From contig WJOQ01000233.1 of NCBI GenBank assembly GCA_009618505.1, positions 1 to 8,070 on the forward strand: a DNA stretch of 8,070 nt, written 5' to 3'. The notes beneath the pieces are model-generated. The model was not told where the DNA came from. It ran no database searches and saw only the letters and a program-made list of their open reading frames with translations. Positions 1 to 6,192 of the stretch are shown in pieces. Source of the DNA: Clostridia bacterium (lineage in GTDB: Bacteria; Aerophobota; Aerophobia; Aerophobales; AE-B3A). How positions within the stretch are numbered: position 1 is the first letter of the stretch; every line of letters begins with the position of its first letter. Both the position numbers and the translations under genes were made by a program.

Positions 1-314
1 TAACTTTTAAATATAGAATAGCTTTAGAATTGTTAAAAAGGCATAAATTCTCGATAGGAATTCTACTCCTTACTTCTCTTCTTAATCTGTGTAAAAGCAC
101 GCCATTGACTCCTTTTCTTTAAAATAAGACCCCCATTTTATCAGTATTCTATTTTAGAAATTGACGGCACTTTGTCCTCTTTTTTGCAGAATGATAACAA
201 CTCCTTTACAAATCGTCAATCTGAACGGAACTCTGAGAAGAGACTGCAGTATTTTTTACAATGATCACCCTCTGATAAATAGTGAACAGGATAACGACAA
301 GAAGCTGTTGGAAG
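1..314. other. AT-rich stretch without a recognisable gene
   Basis: This stretch is rich in A and T and broken by stops in all frames. The only open frame touching it would start at a TTG at 161. It lacks a ribosome binding site and ends inside the dispersed repeat, so it is not treated as a gene. A TTGACG at 161-166 resembles a -35 box, but no acceptable -10 lies 16-18 bases downstream. A short inverted repeat (AATTC/GAATT around 47-63) is too weak to name. No tRNA, rRNA or CRISPR pattern was seen. Confidence 0.5.
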
Positions 315-400
315 AGATTTCTTTTGCCTTCGGCGACCTGGCGACGTTTCGCGGATTGCCACGTCGTCCTGAACGCTTTCAGGACTCCTCCCAATGACAG
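315..400 (-). repeat. Degenerate dispersed repeat of the GTCATTG(C/G)GAGGAG type
   Basis: Read on the minus strand, the segment begins CTGTCATTGGGAGGAG and continues through GACGACGTGGCAATC. This matches the pattern of a short non-coding repeat found scattered in many bacterial genomes (consensus roughly GTCATTGCGAGGAG...CGACG-GGCAATC, recalled from memory). The inner part holds a perfect 8-bp inverted repeat, gtcctgaa/ttcaggac, at 366-373 and 378-385 with a 4-nt loop. The distal part (about 315-352) is GC-rich with repeated GGCGAC units and looks like a second, diverged arm. It differs sharply in composition from the surrounding AT-rich DNA. Outer boundaries are approximate. It encodes no transposase. 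Confidence 0.6.
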
Positions 401-450
401 GAAGGAACATATTTCACTCGTATTTCTAATTTGGAATCAAAACTAAATAT

Positions 451-456
451 GGAGGT
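451..456 (+). promoter_or_regulatory. Ribosome binding site of the sulfatase-family gene
   Basis: GGAGGT lies seven bases before the ATG at 464. It is a near-perfect Shine-Dalgarno sequence and fixes this ATG as the start. No convincing sigma70 promoter was found between the repeat and this site. Confidence 0.8.
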
Positions 457-463
457 TATATAA

Positions 464-1846
464 ATGAATGTAGTACTCATAATTATTGATACCTTGAGAC
501 AGGATCACCTAGGTTGTTACGGGAACAAGTGGGTTAAGACACCTTATCTAGATTCTTTAGCCAAAGGATCGGTACTCTTCACCCGGGCTTATCCAGATTC
601 GCTTCCCACTTTACAGGTGCGAAGGGTTCTACAAACTGGCTGTCGTATATTTCCCTTCATCGACCATAAGGACCACAAAGGTGATTTTGCTGGCGCACCT
701 GGCTGGGGACCTGTTTCGGAAGAACGCGATACTATTGCTGAAATCTTACAGCGTAGTGGTTATCGTACAGCTTTTATAACTGATACTTATCATCAATTTA
801 AGCCATCAAGAAACTTTCATCGTGGTTTTGATGAGTGGACCTGGATAAGAGGTCAAGAGGGCGATAATTATCGCTCAGGGCCTTATCCCTCGCAGGAAGA
901 AATTATAGCTTATGTCCCTGAGAATTTAAGAACAGAAAGATTTATCAATTTCATTGGTAAGTATTTAATGAACGTAGCCGAAAGGCATTGTGAAGAAGAT
1001 TACTTCCCGGCCCAAGTTTTCAAAACTGGAGCAAGATGGCTAGAGCGAAACCAGGATGCGGAAAAATTCTTCCTGGTGCTTGATTCCTTTGACCCTCACG
1101 AACCCTGGGATCCCCCCGTCTCTTATCGAAAGATGTATGATTCCAATGAGGATACTATTGATTTCTTAGCTTCCCTTTATGGTAGAGCCGATCAACTTAG
1201 TCCCCGCATCTTAAGACGCCTCAAGGCAAATTATGCTGGAGAGGTAACTCTGGTAGATCGCTGGCTGGGTTATTTCCTCAAAAAAATGGAAAATCTTGGG
1301 CTAATGGATAATACTCTGATTACGGTGATATCTGATCATGGACATTGTCTGGGTGAGCACAATTTGGTTTCCAAACAAGGACATCCTATGACACGAGAGA
1401 TTGCTGATTTAGTTTTGATGATGCGCCATCCTGAAAAAGAGGGAGCAGGAATAACTTGTGATAGTTTAATCTATAATTTTGATTTACCTACCACCTTTCT
1501 TGCCAGATTAGGAATAGAGCCAGAAAAACCAATGGAGGGAAAAGATATTTGGCCTTTAGCTTTGGGCAAGAGAAAAGAGATATACGACCACATTACCTGT
1601 GGCTGGGGGCCATTTGTTATGGTGCGTGACAAACATTACTGGTACAATGCCTATCTTTGGGGGGAGGTTCCTCTTCTTTATGACCTAGAGAAAGACCCAA
1701 AACTGGAAGAGAATATTGCTGAGGAACATCCTGATATCTGTGAGCGGATGAAAGAGTTAGCTATTGCTGATGCTGGTGGTGAAGTTCCTGAGTTTTTAAA
1801 GAAGTTAAAAGGTAAGCCCGGATGCACCCCACTTCTGGCAAACTGA
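464..1846 (+). CDS. Sulfatase/alkaline-phosphatase-superfamily hydrolase, Thr-type active site
   Basis: The product is a 460-residue metal-dependent hydrolase of the sulfatase fold, expected to cleave a sulfate, phosphate or phosphonate ester; the substrate cannot be read from the sequence. The N-terminus (VLIIIDTLRQDHLGCYG, residues 4-20) carries metal ligand Asp9. ISDHGHCLGEHN (289-300) supplies Asp291 and His292, FDPHEPWDPP (209-218) is a typical middle motif, and Lys304 with His307 follow. Where classical sulfatases have C/S-x-P-x-R before the conserved TG, this protein reads T-L-Q-V-R (49-53), so Thr49 replaces the residue that becomes formylglycine. That suggests direct Thr chemistry, as in nucleotide pyrophosphatases or phosphopentomutase, although I recall close sulfatase-annotated relatives with the same SLPT pattern. 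There is no signal peptide, so it is probably cytoplasmic. The length is normal and the gene looks intact. No sulfatase-maturation enzyme gene is nearby. The family call is firm; the substrate is unknown. Confidence 0.9.
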   Translation: MNVVLIIIDTLRQDHLGCYGNKWVKTPYLDSLAKGSVLFTRAYPDSLPTLQVRRVLQTGCRIFPFIDHKDHKGDFAGAPGWGPVSEERDTIAEILQRSGYRTAFITDTYHQFKPSRNFHRGFDEWTWIRGQEGDNYRSGPYPSQEEIIAYVPENLRTERFINFIGKYLMNVAERHCEEDYFPAQVFKTGARWLERNQDAEKFFLVLDSFDPHEPWDPPVSYRKMYDSNEDTIDFLASLYGRADQLSPRILRRLKANYAGEVTLVDRWLGYFLKKMENLGLMDNTLITVISDHGHCLGEHNLVSKQGHPMTREIADLVLMMRHPEKEGAGITCDSLIYNFDLPTTFLARLGIEPEKPMEGKDIWPLALGKRKEIYDHITCGWGPFVMVRDKHYWYNAYLWGEVPLLYDLEKDPKLEENIAEEHPDICERMKELAIADAGGEVPEFLKKLKGKPGCTPLLAN

Positions 1847-1954
1847 TTTTTTTGTAAATACTGGTTTAGATGGAGAGACAGTTCAACTAATACCGAAGGA
1901 CATGATTAGACTCCTCAACCTGCTCCGGGCTTATCTAGATAGAAAGTTGTAAGA

Positions 1955-3172
1955 GTGGCAAAAATAGCCATAATCTCATTGATACCTGCACTTTTCCTGC
2001 TTGGCATTTCTGCGCCTATAGTTTCTGGAAGGCCGGTTTCTCTGACAGTTTCAGTGCTTGAGGTGCAGCAAGTACAAGCTCAGAACCCTGTTGTTGAAGT
2101 CAGCTTAGTTAAGTTAGCATCTGATGATACTGAGACACCTATAATTGAGACCAAAGACAAAGTAGTTGTTTTTGTCCTTGATTGCTTCCGAGGAGAAGAG
2201 AGTCACGGCAAAAATGTTCTAGGAATTATTCAAAAGAGTAACTTTGGCAAAGGCGAAGTAAAAGCGGTTGATTTAGGTGATACCATTGATAAGAAAGACT
2301 ATTTAGAGGCTTTGGCTAGAGTCTTAGATCATGTTAGAAATCGTCCTAAAGCTCGGGTAGTTGTTAATCTCAGTTTCGGTAGTTATAGTTATGACCCTTC
2401 AGAACATACCCTTATGGGAGAGCTTTCCAATAAAGGAGTCGTAATTATTGCAGCAGCAGGTAATGAAAATACATCTTCTCCATGTTATCCGGCTGCTTAT
2501 GATGAGGCGATAGCAGTTGCGGCGGTGAGTAGCTCAGGAAGAAAGGAGAGATATTCTAATTACGGGCCCTGGATAGATATAGCAGCTGAAGGTCATTTAC
2601 AGACTGAGATACAATCAATAGAAAGTAAGAACTACGGTGTTTATAGGGAGGAAAAGATTACCTATCTAATAAAAGGAGGCACCTCTTTTGCAGCTCCCAG
2701 GGTCACCGGGCTCATTGCCTACTTACTCTATCAGAGACCAGATTTATCTTCCCAAGATATAGTTGAGCTTATCAACAATACAGCCGAACCTATAGAAGAG
2801 TATCTATACGATCAGGGTGAACTGGGCGCCGGCAGGTTGAATTCCTATGGAGTGCTTCGAAAAGCAGATTATTTCTTTGAAAGTATAATCAAGGCACAGA
2901 TTATAGGACTATTTCTTTTCGCTATTATATGGCTAGTAGAGTGTATCATGGGATTATTCAGAGGCCCACGAGACTTCATAACACCTTTGGCTCATAAGAG
3001 TAATAACAATAGCCACCAAAGGGTTGTTCCTGGGGAATTTGGTGAGCACAGCAGTATTATTCTTAGTAGGTTCATTAAGCGTAATTATACCTCCATATCT
3101 GTGGTGGATTGCGGAAAGAGAAAGAGAAAAAAGATATCAGGAATTATATACCTTAATGGAAACACGGCGTAA
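1955..3172 (+). CDS. Membrane-anchored subtilisin-like serine protease (peptidase family S8)
   Basis: The product is a 405-residue exported serine peptidase. Residues 1-22 form a hydrophobic signal sequence with a possible cleavage site near VQA-QN (40-43). The S8 triad is visible as Asp76 (FVLDC), His84 (SHGKNVLGII) and Ser244 (GGTSFAAP, 241-248), with oxyanion Asn170 (AAAGNEN). Asp and His are only eight residues apart, against about 30 in subtilisin, so the usual loop and strand between them is missing. Residues 313-334 form one membrane segment, followed by a 71-residue tail with the basic cluster KRKRKK (388-393). With an N-terminal signal the tail would lie in the cytoplasm. No long propeptide is seen. 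The GTG at 1955 is the only good start after the in-frame stop at 1940-1942, and its ribosome binding site is weak. No promoter was recognised in the 108-base gap after the sulfatase gene, so co-transcription is possible. The family is certain; the target is unknown. Confidence 0.88.
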   Translation: MAKIAIISLIPALFLLGISAPIVSGRPVSLTVSVLEVQQVQAQNPVVEVSLVKLASDDTETPIIETKDKVVVFVLDCFRGEESHGKNVLGIIQKSNFGKGEVKAVDLGDTIDKKDYLEALARVLDHVRNRPKARVVVNLSFGSYSYDPSEHTLMGELSNKGVVIIAAAGNENTSSPCYPAAYDEAIAVAAVSSSGRKERYSNYGPWIDIAAEGHLQTEIQSIESKNYGVYREEKITYLIKGGTSFAAPRVTGLIAYLLYQRPDLSSQDIVELINNTAEPIEEYLYDQGELGAGRLNSYGVLRKADYFFESIIKAQIIGLFLFAIIWLVECIMGLFRGPRDFITPLAHKSNNNSHQRVVPGEFGEHSSIILSRFIKRNYTSISVVDCGKRKRKKISGIIYLNGNTA

Positions 3173-3226
3173 CAACGAACAACACGGCAAAAACGACTAA
3201 TGCACAAACCTCCCACGTTACACTCC

Positions 3227-3298
3227 CCAACCGGATTGACAAGTGCTGAGGTCTGGGTTAAGTATGCCAATCCAGGTTTTTGGCAAGTCCTAGGTTGG
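3227..3298. other. Alternative stem-loops downstream of the protease gene
   Basis: CCAACC (3227-3232) can pair with GGTTGG (3293-3298), enclosing a second stem of ggattgaca (3233-3241) and tgccaatcc (3265-3273) with one mismatch. Alternatively ccaatccagg (3267-3276) can pair with cctaggttgg (3289-3298) with one mismatch and one G-U pair. The two folds are mutually exclusive. There is no T-run after either, so this is not a standard intrinsic terminator. It lies upstream of the gldA promoter and so is not in that leader. The rest of 3173-3371 shows no gene. Confidence 0.3.
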
Positions 3299-3371
3299 TG
3301 AATTAGTCTCATGCTAATCGCAAATTCTCCTTTCTCTTCAAAGTATAAGGTTAACTCCAGTAAGAAAAATC

Positions 3372-3400
3372 TTGATAATTTCCCAGATTTGACCTAGAAT
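3372..3400 (+). promoter_or_regulatory. sigma70-type promoter of gldA
   Basis: TTGATA (3372-3377) and TAGAAT (3395-3400) are separated by exactly 17 bases, each with five of six consensus positions. Transcription would start near 3407, giving a leader of only about 20 bases before the GTG at 3426. The layout matches the other two promoters in the window. Confidence 0.75.
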
Positions 3401-3410
3401 AAAACGGTAT

Positions 3411-3417
3411 GGAAAGG
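3411..3417 (+). promoter_or_regulatory. Ribosome binding site of gldA
   Basis: GGAAAGG lies eight bases before the GTG at 3426. It supports this non-ATG start, after which the protein reads SEIEVRMMWAPGKYIQG, the normal beginning of a GldA protein. An ATG at 3447 or 3450 would cut into conserved sequence. Confidence 0.55.
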
Positions 3418-3425
3418 AATAGACT

Positions 3426-4553
3426 GTGTCTGAGATTGAAGTGAGGATGATGTGGGCTCCGGGAAAGTACATCCAAGGTCAGAATGTTCTTGCAAATTTG
3501 GGTGTATATGTGCGGCTTCTGGGAGAATCAGCATTGATTATTTCTGACTCGAGGGTTTACAATCTGGTAGGCAAAGCCATATCAGACGCTCTCAAAGCCA
3601 GGAAAATAAGATATGGGTGGACAGAATTTTGTGGTGAATGTTGTTTTGAGGAAATAGAGAGAATTAGCAGGCAAGCTGAGAAAGGAAGAGCCGAAGTCAT
3701 TATTGGAGTGGGAGGTGGCAAAACCCTGGACATAGCCAAGGCGGTAGCAGTTAACCGAAAGGTACCGATGGTGATGGTACCCACAATTGCCGCCACAGAT
3801 GCACCAACTAGTAGCAGTTCCATAATTTATAGCAAGGAAGGTGTGTTTGAGAAAGTGCTTTCCCATTCTAGGAATCCTGAATTGATAGTGGTAGACGTCG
3901 GAGTAATCGCCAAAGCTCCAGTACGATTTCTGGTATCAGGCATGGGAGACGCTTTAGCTACTTGGTTCGAAGCAGATGCAACTTTCAATTCTGATTCAGA
4001 CAACGAAGTAGGTGGAAAGCCGACCCGAGCCGCACATATTCTGGCAAAGCTATGTTTTGATATACTTATGAAGCATGCCCTACCCGCAAAACTGGCCGTG
4101 GAAAAGGAACGGATTATACCTGCTGTTGATCTTATTATAGAAGCCAATATCCTTCTAAGCGGTCTCGGTTTTGAGAGTGGAGGACTTGCAGCGGCGCACG
4201 CCATTCATAACGGATTGACCGTGTTGGAGGAAACACACAGCTATCTTCACGGAGAGAAGGTAGCCGTAGGTACTGTAGCCCAGCTATTTCTGGAATCAAA
4301 GGACAAGTCGATAATCAACCAAGTTTTGACCTTTTGTAACCAGCTAAGACTTCCCATGAGTCTAGGAGACCTTGGCCTCGCTGCGCTGTCTCCTCCAAGG
4401 CTGATGGAAGTGGCAGAAGCAGCATGCAGAGCCGAAGAGAATATACATAATGAACCATTCGACGTTACTCCTAAGATGGTGTCAGATGCTTTGTTGGCGG
4501 CTGACGTTTACCTCAGAGAATTCAGAGCCCAACAACAAAGCACATCCTTATAG
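3426..4553 (+). CDS. gldA: Glycerol dehydrogenase (NAD+, iron/zinc-type alcohol dehydrogenase family)
   Basis: The 375-residue protein is close to the usual GldA length. GldA reversibly oxidises glycerol to dihydroxyacetone with NAD+; family members also act on 1,2-propanediol and ethylene glycol and can reduce glycolaldehyde. The NAD-binding glycine motif is GVGGGKTLDIAK (94-105), followed by VPTIAATDAPTSS (118-130). The three metal ligands expected in the family are present: Asp175 in SGMGDALATWFEA (171-183), His258 in GLAAAHAIHNG (253-263) and His275 in SYLHGEKVAVG (272-282). The stretch IAKAPVRFLVSGMGDA is highly typical of GldA rather than of glycerol-1-phosphate dehydrogenases. The gene has its own promoter. 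No dihydroxyacetone kinase gene lies beside it; its neighbour is glcD, which hints at a role on C2 or C3 diols. The enzyme family is nearly certain; the physiological substrate is inferred. Confidence 0.93.
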   Translation: MSEIEVRMMWAPGKYIQGQNVLANLGVYVRLLGESALIISDSRVYNLVGKAISDALKARKIRYGWTEFCGECCFEEIERISRQAEKGRAEVIIGVGGGKTLDIAKAVAVNRKVPMVMVPTIAATDAPTSSSSIIYSKEGVFEKVLSHSRNPELIVVDVGVIAKAPVRFLVSGMGDALATWFEADATFNSDSDNEVGGKPTRAAHILAKLCFDILMKHALPAKLAVEKERIIPAVDLIIEANILLSGLGFESGGLAAAHAIHNGLTVLEETHSYLHGEKVAVGTVAQLFLESKDKSIINQVLTFCNQLRLPMSLGDLGLAALSPPRLMEVAEAACRAEENIHNEPFDVTPKMVSDALLAADVYLREFRAQQQSTSL

Positions 4554-4570
4554 CCAAAAGACCCAAATAA

Positions 4571-4599
4571 TTGACACAGTAAAATAAGGATGATATAGA
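4571..4599 (+). promoter_or_regulatory. sigma70-type promoter of glcD
   Basis: TTGACA (4571-4576, full consensus) is followed by a 17-base spacer and TATAGA (4594-4599). Transcription would start near 4606. It begins 18 bases after the gldA stop codon, so glcD can be expressed independently of gldA. No terminator separates the two genes, so read-through is also possible. Confidence 0.75.
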
Positions 4600-4605
4600 T
4601 AGCGC

Positions 4606-4750
4606 AACAGACAATTGCTATTGTAATGTGTGGTTTTGGTCTTCTTTCTGCTTGTTGGAAAGCGGTTGGCGTTGTATAGAGCCCTGCCTACATAGGAAGA
4701 CCATTCTTTATCATTTACTAGGGCAAAAAGAAATTTAGCATGAGGAAGGT
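4606..4750 (+). promoter_or_regulatory. Possible structured leader of glcD
   Basis: About 150 bases separate the predicted transcription start from the glcD start, far more than for gldA. The leader contains a small dyad, ACAAT/ATTGT at 4611-4615 and 4620-4624, just after the start site. It also has a long-range stem of ggtcttctt (4638-4646) with aggaagacc (4694-4702), nine pairs including one G-U. A competing GCCCT (4681-4685) / AGGGC (4720-4724) pairing is possible. A 17-codon frame at 4626-4679 has no ribosome binding site. No known riboswitch class was recognised. That the leader regulates glcD is inference. Confidence 0.3.
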
Positions 4751-4756
4751 TTGCAG

Positions 4757-6157
4757 GTGTATGCAAAGGTTGACCATGCGACTCTGGAGTTGCTAATCGG
4801 TCTATTTGGCAAAGAGGCAGTTTTGCTCGATCCTGACCTTCTAGAAATGTATACCCACGACGAGGTCCCTGGCTTGAAGGCCCAGCCGGAAGTGGTTGTC
4901 AGAGCGAGGACGGCGGAGCAGATTTCAGAATTGATGAAATTAGCTAACCAGAAGAGAATACCCATAACCCCGCGCGGTGCTGGATATGGTCTTTCCGGTG
5001 GAGCGGTCCCTGTTTGCGGAGGAATAGTCCTCTCTCTGGAAAAGATGAACCGAATTCTGGAAATTGATAAAAAGAATCTGATGATAACTGTTGAACCTGG
5101 TGTCGTAACCGGTAAGATTCATGAAGCGGTAGAGAAGGAGGGGCTTTTCTATCCGCCGGATCCGGCCAGTCTTGATTCCTGCTCTATTGGCGGCAACGTG
5201 GCAGAAGGTGCGGGAGGACCCAGGGCAGTTAAATACGGTGTTACCAAAGACTATGTGTGTGGACTGGAAGCCGTTTTGCCCTCTGGTGATATAATCACAT
5301 TAGGCGGAAAACTTGTCAAAAACGTCACCGGCTATAGTTTAGTCGACCTTCTCATAGGCTCTGAGGGTACCTTAGCCATCATAAGCAAGATTATCCTTCG
5401 GCTGATACCCCTTCCCAGGGTAACCATAGACCTATTGGTAGCCTTCAACGAATTTCAATCTGCAGCAGATACGGTCTCAGCTATTATCGAACAGCACATA
5501 CTCCCTACAACCATTGAATTTATGGAACAGGACTCTCTTTTAGCCTGCGAAAAATACCTTAAGAAACAACTCCCTTTACGTGAAGCGGCTGCTTTTCTCC
5601 TCATTAAACTGGATGGAAATCGCAAAGAAGATGTAGAAGCTCTCTGCGAGAATGTTGGTGAGATCTGTCTTGAACACGATGCCATTGATGTTCTGGTTGC
5701 CAGTGACCGTTCCACCCAGGACAGACTCTGGGAAGCCAGGCGTGTCATCATCGAGGCACTCAAGAGCAGGAGTCCAGTTAATCATATGGAGGACATCGTC
5801 GTTCCCCGTGCTAGGGTCAATGACTTCCTTCGAGAGATAAAAAAACTCCAGGAAAAATACGAGTATCCGATAATTTGTTTTGGCCATTCAGGCGACGGAA
5901 ATGTCCATGTTAATATTCTCAAAGAAGATCGTCCGCAGGGTAAATGGGCTAGAACTATTCCTAGAATTAGTGGAGAGATTTTTGATATTGCTCTTAGCCT
6001 GGGTGGGCAAATAACTGGCGAGCATGGAATTGGTGCCACCAGGAGGAACTACCTGGAGAAAGCGGTGGGCCCAAAAACCTTGCAGCTCTTTCGCGGCATC
6101 AAACAGCTCTTTGACCCCAACAACATTCTCAATCCAGGCAAAATTCTTCCCGACTAA
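4757..6157 (+). CDS. glcD: FAD-linked glycolate/D-lactate oxidase subunit (GlcD-like)
   Basis: The protein is a flavoprotein that oxidises a 2-hydroxyacid, most likely glycolate to glyoxylate or D-lactate to pyruvate. Counting from the GTG at 4757 it has 466 residues, the normal length. The N-terminal FAD-binding half shows PRGAGYGLSGG (72-82), PPDPAS (133-138), a glycine-rich SIGGNVAEGAGG and GSEGTLAI (201-208). The C-terminal oxidase domain has CFGHSGDGNVH (375-385) and GEHGIG (421-426), ending in the usual FDPNNILNPGKI. No frameshift is seen. The start is uncertain by two codons: GAGGAAGG at 4742-4749 fits the GTG at 4757 or, less well, a TTG at 4751. Partner genes glcE, glcF or etfAB are absent from the window, so the electron acceptor is unknown. 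Neighbouring GldA and a glyoxylate-type aminotransferase favour glycolate. Glycolate versus lactate cannot be settled from sequence alone. Confidence 0.9.
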   Translation: MYAKVDHATLELLIGLFGKEAVLLDPDLLEMYTHDEVPGLKAQPEVVVRARTAEQISELMKLANQKRIPITPRGAGYGLSGGAVPVCGGIVLSLEKMNRILEIDKKNLMITVEPGVVTGKIHEAVEKEGLFYPPDPASLDSCSIGGNVAEGAGGPRAVKYGVTKDYVCGLEAVLPSGDIITLGGKLVKNVTGYSLVDLLIGSEGTLAIISKIILRLIPLPRVTIDLLVAFNEFQSAADTVSAIIEQHILPTTIEFMEQDSLLACEKYLKKQLPLREAAAFLLIKLDGNRKEDVEALCENVGEICLEHDAIDVLVASDRSTQDRLWEARRVIIEALKSRSPVNHMEDIVVPRARVNDFLREIKKLQEKYEYPIICFGHSGDGNVHVNILKEDRPQGKWARTIPRISGEIFDIALSLGGQITGEHGIGATRRNYLEKAVGPKTLQLFRGIKQLFDPNNILNPGKILPD

Positions 6158-6192
6158 AGGCGCAGGCCAGATATTATTACAAGAATAGAGTC

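Noticed and set aside
161..195. TTGACG as a -35 promoter box
   Set aside because: No acceptable -10 hexamer at 16-18 bases; the nearest AATGAT is too far away.
161..397. 78-codon open frame starting with TTG
   Set aside because: No ribosome binding site, no recognisable protein, and its end lies inside the dispersed repeat; overlapping minus-strand frames there are no better.
3161..3188. AACACGGC repeated 20 bases apart
   Set aside because: Two 8-base copies only; no array or insertion-site features, likely chance.
3085..3312. 75-codon minus-strand frame
   Set aside because: Antisense to the protease 3' end, no start signal, no family resemblance.
4626..4679. 17-codon leader peptide before glcD
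   Set aside because: No ribosome binding site and no run of regulatory codons; length is expected by chance.
4666..4694. Second glcD promoter TTGGCG-N17-TACATA
   Set aside because: The -10 matches only three consensus positions, and a far better promoter lies at 4571-4599.
5455..5887. Open frames of 102, 103 and 62 codons overlapping glcD
   Set aside because: Shadows of the glcD coding frame, without start signals or recognisable motifs.
6158..6192. Bidirectional terminator between the convergent genes
   Set aside because: Only short imperfect inverted repeats and no T-run; not enough to call.
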